A stretch of DNA of 64,000 nucleotides from Chloroflexi bacterium HGW-Chloroflexi-2 (GTDB lineage Bacteria; Chloroflexota; Anaerolineae; Anaerolineales; Anaerolineaceae): contig PHBY01000008.1 of NCBI GenBank assembly GCA_002840735.1, positions 288,648 through 352,647 on the forward strand, in the 5' to 3' direction. Positions 43,498 to 52,697 of the stretch are shown here, piece after piece. The notes below the pieces were generated by a model that saw only the letters and a program-made list of their open reading frames with translations, was not told where the DNA came from and did no database searches. Numbering within the stretch: position 1 is the first letter of the stretch; every line of letters starts with the position of its first letter. A program made the position numbers and the translations under genes.

Positions 43498-44913
43498 ATG
43501 TTCCGCAGGTTTTCTAATGATTTTGCCATTTTGAGTATTTTTCTTGATGCCTTTTTAATATCATTAACATTGCGGATTTCATATTTAATTCGCCCTACTT
43601 TGGATGGTCTCAGTATTTTTATTCGTGATATCCAGATAGTTCCTGAAATTCCAACTTATTTTTACTTTGTCTTTCCTTTAATCTGGGTCATAGTATTTCT
43701 CTCAGCTTCCGTCTACGATTCGAGTAAGAATCTGCGGGTTGCTGATGAATTAAACAGCATCATCATGAGTTCTGTTCTTGCCGGTACCATCATTGCTGGA
43801 TTACTCTTTCTCTCTTATAGGGAAATTTCACGCGTACTCTTTCTTTCCTTTGTTTTAATTGCGGTTGTATTGTTGATTAGTTATCGGTTGATTTACCGGC
43901 TTGCCTACCGAAAAAAATTTTTACGCAAAGTGGAGGAAAAACGGGTGCTTATCATTGGTGCCGGTTTGGTGGGCAGGCAGCTGGAAAAGAAAATGCGGGG
44001 ATTTCACACCCTGGGTTTTAAAATTGTTGGCTTTGTCGATGACAATAAAGACCTTATTGCTCGCAAAGCCGATGTGCTTGGAGATTTATCGGAGGCTGTG
44101 AATATCACCAAAAATTCATACATTACAGATATTGTTTTTGCTTTACCGCAACGGGCATACGATAAAGTAAATCGGCTGGTCGGGGAGTTACACAGCCTGC
44201 CGGTGCGTATCTGGGTCATTCCTGATTATTTTGCACTGGCATTGAATCAGGCAGCTGTACTTGAATTTGCTGGTCTACCAATGATTGATTTGCGCGCTCC
44301 CGCTTTGAACGAATATCAACGCATGACCAAACGGTTGTTCGATCTGATGGTAACTTTCCCTCTGATCATTTTGGCAACACCTATTTATGCTTTGATTGCT
44401 ATAGCCATCAAGCTGGATTCTCCCGGTCCGGTATTCTATCATTCTCAACGCGTAGGTGAAAATGGCAGAACTTTCCAAATGTTCAAATTCCGATCTATGA
44501 TTCTGGATGCTGATAAGAAATTACTTCAGGTTACCAAATATGATAAAAAAGGACGAATGATCCATAAAAACCCCAATGATCCGCGGGTAACACGGGTGGG
44601 AAAGTTGTTACGCCGTACCAGCCTGGATGAATTACCTCAGTTGATCAACATTCTTAAAGGCGATATGAGCCTGGTTGGACCCAGACCGGAACTGCCAGCT
44701 CTGGTAGAAAAATACGAACCCTGGCAGCGAAAGCGCTTCAGTGTACCACAGGGGTTGACCGGCTGGTGGCAGGTCAATGGGCGCAGTGATAAACCTATGC
44801 ATTTGCACACGGAGGAAGATCTATACTACATCCAGCATTATTCCATCTGGTTGGATCTGCAAATCCTTTTGAAGACAGTCTGGGTAGTTTTAAGGCGCAA
44901 AGGTGCGTTTTAA
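43498..44913 (+). CDS. Undecaprenyl-phosphate sugar-1-phosphate transferase (WbaP/CpsE type)
   Basis: The initiating enzyme of polysaccharide assembly: it loads a hexose-1-phosphate on undecaprenyl phosphate. The 471-residue protein has four N-terminal helices, a CoA-binding/NAD-like middle domain (VLIIGAGLVGRQLEKKM, near 148), and the PF02397 catalytic C-terminus from about 275: RLFDLMVTFPLIILA, SQRVGENGRTFQMFKFRSM, RVTRVGKLLRRTSLDELPQ, SLVGPRPELPAL and PQGLTGWWQVNGRSD. ATG 43498 is chosen because GGGGAT lies upstream; an earlier TTG would add 15 residues. Composition is more balanced than the AT-rich genes before it. Confidence 0.93.
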   Translation: MFRRFSNDFAILSIFLDAFLISLTLRISYLIRPTLDGLSIFIRDIQIVPEIPTYFYFVFPLIWVIVFLSASVYDSSKNLRVADELNSIIMSSVLAGTIIAGLLFLSYREISRVLFLSFVLIAVVLLISYRLIYRLAYRKKFLRKVEEKRVLIIGAGLVGRQLEKKMRGFHTLGFKIVGFVDDNKDLIARKADVLGDLSEAVNITKNSYITDIVFALPQRAYDKVNRLVGELHSLPVRIWVIPDYFALALNQAAVLEFAGLPMIDLRAPALNEYQRMTKRLFDLMVTFPLIILATPIYALIAIAIKLDSPGPVFYHSQRVGENGRTFQMFKFRSMILDADKKLLQVTKYDKKGRMIHKNPNDPRVTRVGKLLRRTSLDELPQLINILKGDMSLVGPRPELPALVEKYEPWQRKRFSVPQGLTGWWQVNGRSDKPMHLHTEEDLYYIQHYSIWLDLQILLKTVWVVLRRKGAF

Positions 44914-44919
44914 AGCGGT

Positions 44920-46821
44920 ATGCGATCCTTCTTAAGCACACTATTGACTAAATATCGAGTGCAGCTTATTTTACTTGTCAGTCTGATAAATGGGATGGCT
45001 TATCTGATATTGGTGCCACCCTGGCAGCATTACGATGAGCCCGGGCATTTTGAATATGCCTGGTTGGCAGCAAATCTGGATCATTGGCCACTATCAGGCG
45101 AATATGATCAATACATGCGTCGTGAAGTTGCAGCTTCGATGATTGAGCATGATTTTTATCGAGGTATGTCAGGCTTACCAAATTTGTTGGAAATCAATAA
45201 ACCAGTAGAAATTGGGATTGCACAGACAGGGGACTTGCCAGCCTATTATTTTCTGGCCTCCATCCCGCTGCGAATAATGAAATTCACGGATATTACCTGG
45301 CAGCTTTATTGTACCCGCATGGTTTCGGTATTGTTTTTAGTATTCACGGTTTTTCTGGCATTTAAGACCAGTTGCCTGGTTTTTGGTGATGATCATCCAT
45401 TAGTCTGGATGGTTCCGTTATTTATGGCTTTTTTACCTGCTCTGGTGGACTTGATGAGCGCGGTCAACAACGACGTTGCTGCCATCGCTTTCTTTACCCT
45501 GTTTGTTTATGCTGCTGTGCGATTGAATAAAAAGGGTGTGAACTTATTTAACCTGGGGCTGTTATTCGCTGCGATGGTTTTGTGTATGTTTACCAAAAGC
45601 ACCGCCTGGCTTGCACTACCATTAGGTGGTTTGAGCTTGATAATGGCGTTGTTTAAGAAGAAATGGCTATGGGTTTATATCTTATTGGGTTTTCTGGCAA
45701 TTATTATGGGTGGATATGTTCTTATGGATTGGAAGCAACCAGCGCCAGCATTATTTTACGCCAGTTCGGATTCAGTTGTCCCCAGAGCCATAAAATCAGA
45801 AAATGCGCCAGTCGGTGAAAATATTTTTATTCAAACCGGGCAGACCTATTCAAGCCAGGGTTTTTACCATTTTCTAGACCCGAATACCTTTCAAGAACAT
45901 CTCGGAAAATCAGTGACCTTGGGTTTTTGGATCTGGGCGGATCAACCAACCATGTTACATCCACCTGTGCTTGAACTTGAAGGTCAAACGATTCGATTTC
46001 GTGAAGAGAACCTGGAGGTAACCGAGCAACCAGAATTCTTTGTATTAACTACACAGCTACCTGAAAAAGGATTGCGCTTATGGCTACGAACCTTCGCCAT
46101 TAAGGATAAAGATAATCGTCTCTATTGGGATGGGTTCTTTTTGGCTCCTGGGGATCTGAGTGATATGCCGGGCATTCCCCAATATCTGGATATAAATGGT
46201 GACACGATCCTGTGGGGTGGGACAACACACACAAACCTGATCCGTAACGGATCGGCTGAACGCATATGGCCACTACTTTCATCAAAACTTTTCCAAGTAT
46301 TGGGCAGTCAGATCAATGTATCGACCACCCACATTTGGTCTATTTTCGATTTGGATGCAAACGGTTGGTATTATCGCTCAGCATTAACCCACATGTTTCG
46401 TTCTTTCTGGGCGGTTTTTGGTTGGTCACATGTATTTCTGGTTGGCGGCAAGCCCTATCGGTTCTTATTCGTAGTTAGTCTCCTCAGTCTTGTTGGCCTG
46501 GTTTATTCACTGTTTACAAGAAAAGATAAACTGGAAGGTCGTGTTGTAATGTTATTCCTGACCATGATCATTTTTCAGTTGGCCGTTGTAGTCATGCGTG
46601 GGGCAGGCAGCTGGTTGAATTACACGATGTTACCAGCATCCCGTTATTTTTTCCCGGTGGTGCTGCCTGTGGCTATCTTTTTAGTGTCAGGATGGTATGT
46701 TGTATTCAAGATATTGTTTGATATAATTCGAATTCCAGCAAAACTTCAGGCACTCTTCTTTATTTTTTCATTGGTGATGCTGGAGATTTGGGCTTTGTAT
46801 TCGATTTACCAATTCTACTAA
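44920..46821 (+). CDS. GT-C type membrane glycosyltransferase / DUF2142-like protein
   Basis: A polytopic protein of 633 residues. After the first helix comes HYDEPGHFEYAWLA (near residue 38), whose Asp-Glu fits the catalytic acidic pair of GT-C enzymes that use lipid-linked sugars. About 9-11 helices follow, and a soluble beta-rich insert of about 210 residues (280-490) lies between helices. It starts 6 bp after the initiating transferase. Together with the genes down to 51030 it forms one operon. The shorter gene at 54929 is a relative of its N-terminus. Confidence 0.8.
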   Translation: MRSFLSTLLTKYRVQLILLVSLINGMAYLILVPPWQHYDEPGHFEYAWLAANLDHWPLSGEYDQYMRREVAASMIEHDFYRGMSGLPNLLEINKPVEIGIAQTGDLPAYYFLASIPLRIMKFTDITWQLYCTRMVSVLFLVFTVFLAFKTSCLVFGDDHPLVWMVPLFMAFLPALVDLMSAVNNDVAAIAFFTLFVYAAVRLNKKGVNLFNLGLLFAAMVLCMFTKSTAWLALPLGGLSLIMALFKKKWLWVYILLGFLAIIMGGYVLMDWKQPAPALFYASSDSVVPRAIKSENAPVGENIFIQTGQTYSSQGFYHFLDPNTFQEHLGKSVTLGFWIWADQPTMLHPPVLELEGQTIRFREENLEVTEQPEFFVLTTQLPEKGLRLWLRTFAIKDKDNRLYWDGFFLAPGDLSDMPGIPQYLDINGDTILWGGTTHTNLIRNGSAERIWPLLSSKLFQVLGSQINVSTTHIWSIFDLDANGWYYRSALTHMFRSFWAVFGWSHVFLVGGKPYRFLFVVSLLSLVGLVYSLFTRKDKLEGRVVMLFLTMIIFQLAVVVMRGAGSWLNYTMLPASRYFFPVVLPVAIFLVSGWYVVFKILFDIIRIPAKLQALFFIFSLVMLEIWALYSIYQFY

Positions 46822-46844
46822 TAAGGTTTGGAGGATAACTACCG

Positions 46845-48278
46845 ATGCAAAATATCCAAAAGATTTTGGTTTTAATATTAATTCTGGTGATTGGTGTGAG
46901 CGCCATACCAGGTGCAGCGCAAGATCAGGAGGATGAATTCCAACTATATTTGCCCATCTTGATGCGTAATTACCCTCACCACCCCATTTTTGGAGTAGAA
47001 ATTACAAAAAATGGCTTCATGGATGAGGCTGCAGCAGCAGGGAATCACTGGGTGCGTTATAACGGATTATTATGGTCTGAAGTGCAACCGGTTGAGGAAC
47101 CTATATTCAATTGGAATTCTACGCTCGAGGCTGATTTGATTACAGCCAGCGAAGCCGGTATGGAGGTAATTCTTGTCGTACGCAGTACACCAACATGGAC
47201 ACAAAAATATAATGGTTATTTTTGTGGACCTCCAGCTGATCTGAATGCCTTTGCCAGTTTTATGAGTAATGTTGTTAAAAGATACAGCAGTCCGCCATTC
47301 AATGTGAAGTATTACGAAATTTGGAATGAACCGGATGTTGACCCTTATGAACATTATACATCTATAACTAGCCAATATGGATGTTGGGGAAATGCTAAGG
47401 ATGCGTATTATGGTGGTGGATACTATGCAGAGATGCTAAAAGTTGTCTATCCTGCCATGAAAGCAGCAAATCCAAGTGTTAATGTGGTATTGGGCGGTCT
47501 TTTGTTGGATTGTGATCCGCGCAGTTTTGGAGATGGATATTGCCCAACTGAGGAAAGAACCAAAGCACCTAAATTTTTTGAAGGAATATTAAAAAATGAA
47601 GGCGGTGCTTTTTTTGATGTGGTTAGTTTTCATGGGTATCCTACCTTTCAAAAAGACGTAAATCCAATTCAAAGTGAGATCAATTATTCAGCCTGGTCAG
47701 CGGCTGGAGGGGTTGTTGTGGGGAAATTGGATTTTATTAAAGAACTGATGTCGCAATATGGGATTAATAAACCAATTTTCCATACCGAAGGGGCATTACT
47801 CCTTCCAAATGATGGTAGTTCATCAACGGATGAGTTTGAACGAGCAAAAGCTAATTACCTGCCATGGTTATATGCTCGGAACTGGTCAGAAGGGATTCTG
47901 GCAACAAATTGGTATACACTCAATGGGCCAGGTTGGCGGCAGAGTGCATTATTAGCTGCTGATCAATCACCTAGAGAAGCGTATACTGCTTTTTCCCTGA
48001 TGACAGAGAAATTAGGAAAAGCAGAATTTGTTTCATATACAATTTTGGGGGTGGTTTTACCGGAACCAAATTATGATCCAAATGAAATTCATCGATTTGA
48101 ATTTAAAACAAACGATATGCGTATCTGGTTGTTGTTTGGAACGAAAGACAATAATTCACGCATCATTGCAGTTCCATCAAAATTTATTCAAGCTTATGAT
48201 ATTGTTGGATCACCAGTCAATCCAGTTGGAGAGTCCATAACATTTGATCGCCCAATTTATATTGAAATGGATAAATGA
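46845..48278 (+). CDS. Secreted GH39/GH5-like glycoside hydrolase
   Basis: A (beta/alpha)8 hydrolase of 477 residues. A signal peptide (KILVLILILVIGVSA) is followed by LYLPILMRNY, a motif I see near the ends of secreted proteins of this organism. The barrel has VRYNGLLWSEVQP near 70, YYEIWNEPDVDP with acid/base Glu162, FDVVSFHGY near 257 and PIFHTEGAL with nucleophile Glu315. A GGAGG site precedes the ATG. Its stop overlaps the next ATG. The paralogue at 49519 shares long stretches (CPTEERT, GWR). It probably trims or remodels the polymer made by the locus. Confidence 0.85.
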   Translation: MQNIQKILVLILILVIGVSAIPGAAQDQEDEFQLYLPILMRNYPHHPIFGVEITKNGFMDEAAAAGNHWVRYNGLLWSEVQPVEEPIFNWNSTLEADLITASEAGMEVILVVRSTPTWTQKYNGYFCGPPADLNAFASFMSNVVKRYSSPPFNVKYYEIWNEPDVDPYEHYTSITSQYGCWGNAKDAYYGGGYYAEMLKVVYPAMKAANPSVNVVLGGLLLDCDPRSFGDGYCPTEERTKAPKFFEGILKNEGGAFFDVVSFHGYPTFQKDVNPIQSEINYSAWSAAGGVVVGKLDFIKELMSQYGINKPIFHTEGALLLPNDGSSSTDEFERAKANYLPWLYARNWSEGILATNWYTLNGPGWRQSALLAADQSPREAYTAFSLMTEKLGKAEFVSYTILGVVLPEPNYDPNEIHRFEFKTNDMRIWLLFGTKDNNSRIIAVPSKFIQAYDIVGSPVNPVGESITFDRPIYIEMDK

Positions 48279-49522
48279 TTATTAAATTACTTGGTCCACT
48301 CTGGGCTTTATGGTTAATGTTCCTTTTTCTATGGATCTTAAAAAAGAAACATGTAAGAATCTCAATTAAACACCCGATCATTTGGCTATTGGTAATAACT
48401 ATTTTAGTGAGAATAATCCCCGCTTTTATTCTCCAGCCAGGAAGTAATTATGACATCGATTCCTTTCGGTTGGTTGCGGATAATGTTCGCGATCTGAAAG
48501 ATATTTACACAGTGGTTGATACTGGAAACCGACACCCTTACCTACCATTACAAATGTATTGGATAGGTTTTTCTGGCTGGTTCGCAGATAAAACTGGCCT
48601 TGGATTCAACTCCATAGTGCGATTGGCTCCAATTATTGCAGATTGTTTGATTGTGTTATTGCTTTATAAAGTGTTCTTGAAAAAGCAAATTATGGATCCA
48701 ATCATTGGGGGATTGCTTTATGCCCTCAATCCTGTTGCTGTGTATGTGTCTGCCTATCATGGTCAATTTGATTCGATTCCTCTATTGTTTTTACTGGTTT
48801 CCTTGTTTTATGCAGGCACATCGGCTTATAAGTCTGGGTTCTGGTTGGGGTTAGGCATCTGGATCAAAAGCTGGCCTGTTATCGGATTGCCAATAATTAT
48901 AAATTCCTTTCGCGGTTGTAAAAAGAAAATTCAGTTTGGGTTAGCTATGGTGATTTTCCCTTTGGTGGGAGTGATCATCTATTTGCTGGTATTTCAAGCG
49001 GATTTTTTCACGACAATCGGCAAAGCCTTGGGGTACAATCATGGAATTGGTGTTTGGGGATACACATATTTATTAAAGATACTGGCCAATTCCTTGTTTC
49101 CCAAGGTAAACATTTGGGAAGTATTTGGATTCAGTCGATTCGTGACGATTGGCATTTTAGGTTTGGTCTGGTTTTTCTATGCCAGGAAGCAATCACCATT
49201 TTCTGGGGTGTTAACATTATTATTGACTTTTTTTGTTTTTACGCATGCATTTTCAATACAATACTTGGTTTGGCTAATTCCATTTGGGATACTCATTGGT
49301 GATCTTAAATGGATAAAATGGTATACAATGGCTGCTTTTGCTTATATGTTCCTGGTGTATCATACGCTCATTTTGGAGATGACAATTACCAATATTATGC
49401 CCTGGCCATTGGCAGATACACTTCTAATAATACCGGCCAGTATCCCGGTATGGTTAGTGACAATATTCTGGCTGACCGACCGATGGCAAATATATAAATT
49501 TAATAAGGAAGATAAAAAATGA
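48275..49522 (+). CDS. GT-C mannosyltransferase-like membrane protein (GT87 type)
   Basis: A 415-residue polytopic protein with about 10 helices. NYDIDSFRLVADNV near residue 63 carries the acidic pair of GT-C enzymes, and RHPYLPLQMYWIG is the usual second loop. YHGQFDSIPLLFLL near 160 is also a common family mark. It overlaps both neighbours by 4 bp (ATGA), so it is translated together with the two hydrolases that enclose it. Donor presumably polyprenyl-phosphate sugar. Confidence 0.82.
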   Translation: MIIKLLGPLWALWLMFLFLWILKKKHVRISIKHPIIWLLVITILVRIIPAFILQPGSNYDIDSFRLVADNVRDLKDIYTVVDTGNRHPYLPLQMYWIGFSGWFADKTGLGFNSIVRLAPIIADCLIVLLLYKVFLKKQIMDPIIGGLLYALNPVAVYVSAYHGQFDSIPLLFLLVSLFYAGTSAYKSGFWLGLGIWIKSWPVIGLPIIINSFRGCKKKIQFGLAMVIFPLVGVIIYLLVFQADFFTTIGKALGYNHGIGVWGYTYLLKILANSLFPKVNIWEVFGFSRFVTIGILGLVWFFYARKQSPFSGVLTLLLTFFVFTHAFSIQYLVWLIPFGILIGDLKWIKWYTMAAFAYMFLVYHTLILEMTITNIMPWPLADTLLIIPASIPVWLVTIFWLTDRWQIYKFNKEDKK

Positions 49523-51030
49523 AGAAACGATTTTTTCCACAATTTTTCATGTTAAGCATTTTGATAGCAAGTTTAAGTGCATGTGCACAAAGCAAACAAA
49601 TTCCCGATCCACAAGTTTCTCCTCAAACGGAGCAACAATCCACTGATACACTGCTAGAAACAAATGATCAATCAGGTTTATCTACCCCAATTGCAACGAT
49701 AGAAACGGAAGAGGAATTGATTATTCCAGCAGAGAACTTTTCACTAGCCGTTGAAGTAACTCATACAGGAATTGAAGGACTTGATTATGAGTTATTAGAA
49801 GCGATGGGTGTGAAATACATTCGATTTAATGGCATTCTTTGGTCCGAGATCCAACCGACTGAAGATATTTTTTTCTGGGAAAGTATGGCTCAGGAAGAAG
49901 AATTTTTTCGCCGAGCCAATCAGGTTGGAATAACAGTCATACCAATCGTTCGTGGAACTCCAGTTTGGGCGCAAAAGGTATATGGTTATTATTGTGGAGC
50001 CATTCTCGAGGAAAAAATGGAGTCCTTTGGTTTTTTTATGGGTGAATTGGTGAGTCGTTATCAAACCGATGAATACAATATCCATTATTGGGAAATTTGG
50101 AATGAACCGGATGTGCATCCACAAGTTTTACCAAATACTAGCCAATTTGGTTGTTGGGGTGACTTAAACGATCAATATTATGGTGGTGAGTATTACGCCA
50201 GGATGCTGAGTGTTGTTACACCAACCATAAAAAATTCTGACAATTCTGCGAAAATATTAATTGGGGGTTTATTATTAGATTGTGATCCACGACTAACCGG
50301 GTCCGGATACTGTCCAACAGAAGAAAGAACAATAGGACCAAAATTCCTAGAAGGTGTATTGATATATGGAGGAGGAGATTATTTTGATATTGTCAGTTTC
50401 CATGGTTATACATCAGAAGGTGATTTTAAAACAGCGCCTTGGATGATTGAAGAAGAATTTCCCAATTGGTCTGCCCGTGGTGGGGTAATTATGGGAAAGT
50501 ATGATTATATCAATCATATATTGAATGAATATGGTTATGAAAAATCTGTTTTTCTGACAGAAACAGGATATTTGTGTAAAGATAATAACCTTGATTGTGT
50601 TAAGGACAAAAATACATTTTACGATCGTCAAGCTCAATATAGCGTCTGGTTGTTGGTGCGCAATTGGATGGAGGGTATTGATCAATCCTTCTGGTATAGC
50701 TACAATGGACCAGGTTGGCGAGATGGTGGAATTTTAAATAAAGAACAACAACCGAAACCGGTTTATTCATCAATTCAAATCCTTAATCAAAGGATGCAAG
50801 GAGCACTTACTGCCCAGAAGTTAGCAGATTTACCCGAAGGGTTGCAAGGATATGCAATAAATTTTGATGATCATACCATTTGGGTTGTAGTATCAAATGA
50901 CAACGATCCACATTTATTAGAATTATCAGATTATGAATATTCTGCTTATGATGTATTTAACGAAAAAATAGAGATTATAGATGGGAATCTTGAAATTTAT
51001 TATCCTGTATATATTGATTTTGAAAATTAA
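49519..51030 (+). CDS. GH39/GH5-like glycoside hydrolase lipoprotein
   Basis: Paralogue of the hydrolase at 46845, made as a lipoprotein: LSAC with Cys22, then a Gln/Thr/Glu-rich linker to about residue 70. The barrel has IRFNGILWSEIQP near 101, YWEIWNEPDVHP with acid/base Glu196, FDIVSFHGYTSEGD near 289 and SVFLTETGYL with nucleophile Glu348. Both active-site Glu are present. It closes the operon that begins with the initiating transferase, and a weak AT-rich terminator follows. A membrane-bound and a free hydrolase in one operon suggests processing at two places. Confidence 0.86.
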   Translation: MKKRFFPQFFMLSILIASLSACAQSKQIPDPQVSPQTEQQSTDTLLETNDQSGLSTPIATIETEEELIIPAENFSLAVEVTHTGIEGLDYELLEAMGVKYIRFNGILWSEIQPTEDIFFWESMAQEEEFFRRANQVGITVIPIVRGTPVWAQKVYGYYCGAILEEKMESFGFFMGELVSRYQTDEYNIHYWEIWNEPDVHPQVLPNTSQFGCWGDLNDQYYGGEYYARMLSVVTPTIKNSDNSAKILIGGLLLDCDPRLTGSGYCPTEERTIGPKFLEGVLIYGGGDYFDIVSFHGYTSEGDFKTAPWMIEEEFPNWSARGGVIMGKYDYINHILNEYGYEKSVFLTETGYLCKDNNLDCVKDKNTFYDRQAQYSVWLLVRNWMEGIDQSFWYSYNGPGWRDGGILNKEQQPKPVYSSIQILNQRMQGALTAQKLADLPEGLQGYAINFDDHTIWVVVSNDNDPHLLELSDYEYSAYDVFNEKIEIIDGNLEIYYPVYIDFEN

Positions 51031-51033
51031 GAC

Positions 51034-51073
51034 AACTTATAAGAATACAATTTATTAAATTGTTTAATAAGTT
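51034..51073. terminator. AT-rich nested palindrome between convergent genes
   Basis: AACTTAT and ATAAGTT enclose CAATTTA-T-TAAATTG. It covers the gap between the hydrolase operon and the - strand gene. A terminator role is likely but the stem is weak. Confidence 0.5.
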
Positions 51074-52647
51074 ACAGGGCTAAGGTTTTTACAGAATAAA
51101 CCTGATTTATATCCATTTAGATACATGTGTTCGGAAATTTCTGGTGAAACGATGACCCATGGGAGAATTCCTCCATTTTCTGAAGTATTAGCTAATGCAA
51201 TTAAAGAATAATTAGTTCGTATTTCTTCTGAATAAGCCAATAAACCAGCTGAATTTGGTTCACCTTTCATATTAATCCAGGAAAAAATGCAATCCGGATC
51301 CTGCTCGAGAATATATTCAGGATCATATTTCTCGTGTGCAATGGTCCCTAATCCTGTTAGAACAGGTAAGTGAGCGATATGGAGGTCAGTTAAACCATAC
51401 ATATCAATAGTATAGAAATTTGTGTAGAAAGGGATTATTCCAGCTGCATCGGTCGCTAATGTTGTATTTTTTGGAAGATTATCATTCATCCAAACACTTA
51501 ATTCTCTCCAACCTTGCATTTGATGCGAGAAATAGGTTAGTTTGTCACCTAGGGTTGGCCATGAATACCTCAATGTTAAAAAAAGAATAATACAAAAGAT
51601 TATGATTCGTGGTATATGTATTTTTGTTTTATCGATTATCAATAAATATGTAACTTCCCATATCCCTATTAATATGATGACAATGCTCAATGGAAGCAGT
51701 GGCAGTAAAAAACGAGGTCCAAACCAAATAACAAAATCACCACCAACGTAAATAAAATACAAAAAAATGCCCAGAATCAATATGCAAGATTGGTAAAAGA
51801 TTTCACTTTTTTTGCTGAAAAATATAGCTGAGAGAATTAAAACTAGATATGGCCAGTAAAACCAATGATTAAGCACCCAAACTAATTCAGACAGACCTCG
51901 TGATATTCTTTGTAATGAGAACCCGGAAGCCTTTGCATAATAGGTATTAGGGAATATAAAACCATAGTAAGAAAACCTCCAAAGTAAATGGGGGATAAAT
52001 AATAACGAAAACCCTAGCCCAATTGGAAATAATCTATGATATTGCCTTTTATTAGATATTATAATGAAAAAAATTATTATCCCAAGATACATTGCACCTT
52101 CTGGTCTACATAAACTTGCTAAACCATAAAATATGCCTGTGAGTAAGTCTTTCTTCAAAAAATAAAAGGAATAAATGGATAAACTTAATAAAAATGTAAA
52201 AAGATGGGTTTCCATTCCGGACATCACGTATCTGGCTTGCGAACCCATTAATGAGAATATTGATACTGCAAATAAGCCTGCAAGCCACTTTTGTTTTGAA
52301 AAATATTCAAATTTATAAACCATCAAAACCATGATGTACATGGTTCCTAAGGCGCTTATAAAGCTAAGCACAACTGCACATTTACTGACACTGAAACCAA
52401 TTGATATGCAGAATGATAAGATAATTGTCCATAAGAAATTTGTATATCCTTCAACATTTTCTCCTTGATTGAAAACTAATCCAAAACCATCGGAAAAATT
52501 CTTTGCGTAACGAAAACTAATATATGCATCATCCATAAGTAGATTAATATTTAATAAAGGAATAATTCTCAGAAATAGGAAAATACCCCCGATTAATAAA
52601 ATATAATATTTTTGAAACTTATCAATGTGTTTTTGAATGGACTTCAA
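51064..52647 (-). CDS. GT-C membrane glycosyltransferase, AftB-like
   Basis: The 527-residue membrane protein has MDDAYISFRYAKNFSDGFG near residue 38 and FNQGENVEGYTNFLW near 58, the marks of the arabinofuranosyltransferase-like GT-C group that includes mycobacterial AftB. About 10 helices follow; the last 130 residues are a soluble extracytoplasmic part (PKNTTLATDAAGIIPFYTNF). The start is TTG behind AGAGGAA. It is a paralogue of the next gene upstream on the same strand. The sugar is unknown. Confidence 0.82.
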   Translation of the reverse strand: MKSIQKHIDKFQKYYILLIGGIFLFLRIIPLLNINLLMDDAYISFRYAKNFSDGFGLVFNQGENVEGYTNFLWTIILSFCISIGFSVSKCAVVLSFISALGTMYIMVLMVYKFEYFSKQKWLAGLFAVSIFSLMGSQARYVMSGMETHLFTFLLSLSIYSFYFLKKDLLTGIFYGLASLCRPEGAMYLGIIIFFIIISNKRQYHRLFPIGLGFSLLFIPHLLWRFSYYGFIFPNTYYAKASGFSLQRISRGLSELVWVLNHWFYWPYLVLILSAIFFSKKSEIFYQSCILILGIFLYFIYVGGDFVIWFGPRFLLPLLPLSIVIILIGIWEVTYLLIIDKTKIHIPRIIIFCIILFLTLRYSWPTLGDKLTYFSHQMQGWRELSVWMNDNLPKNTTLATDAAGIIPFYTNFYTIDMYGLTDLHIAHLPVLTGLGTIAHEKYDPEYILEQDPDCIFSWINMKGEPNSAGLLAYSEEIRTNYSLIALANTSENGGILPWVIVSPEISEHMYLNGYKSGLFCKNLSPVTY

Positions 52648-52697
52648 TTATTCCTCTAATAATCATTATTCATTCAGTCGATTTCGTTAAAAATAAT

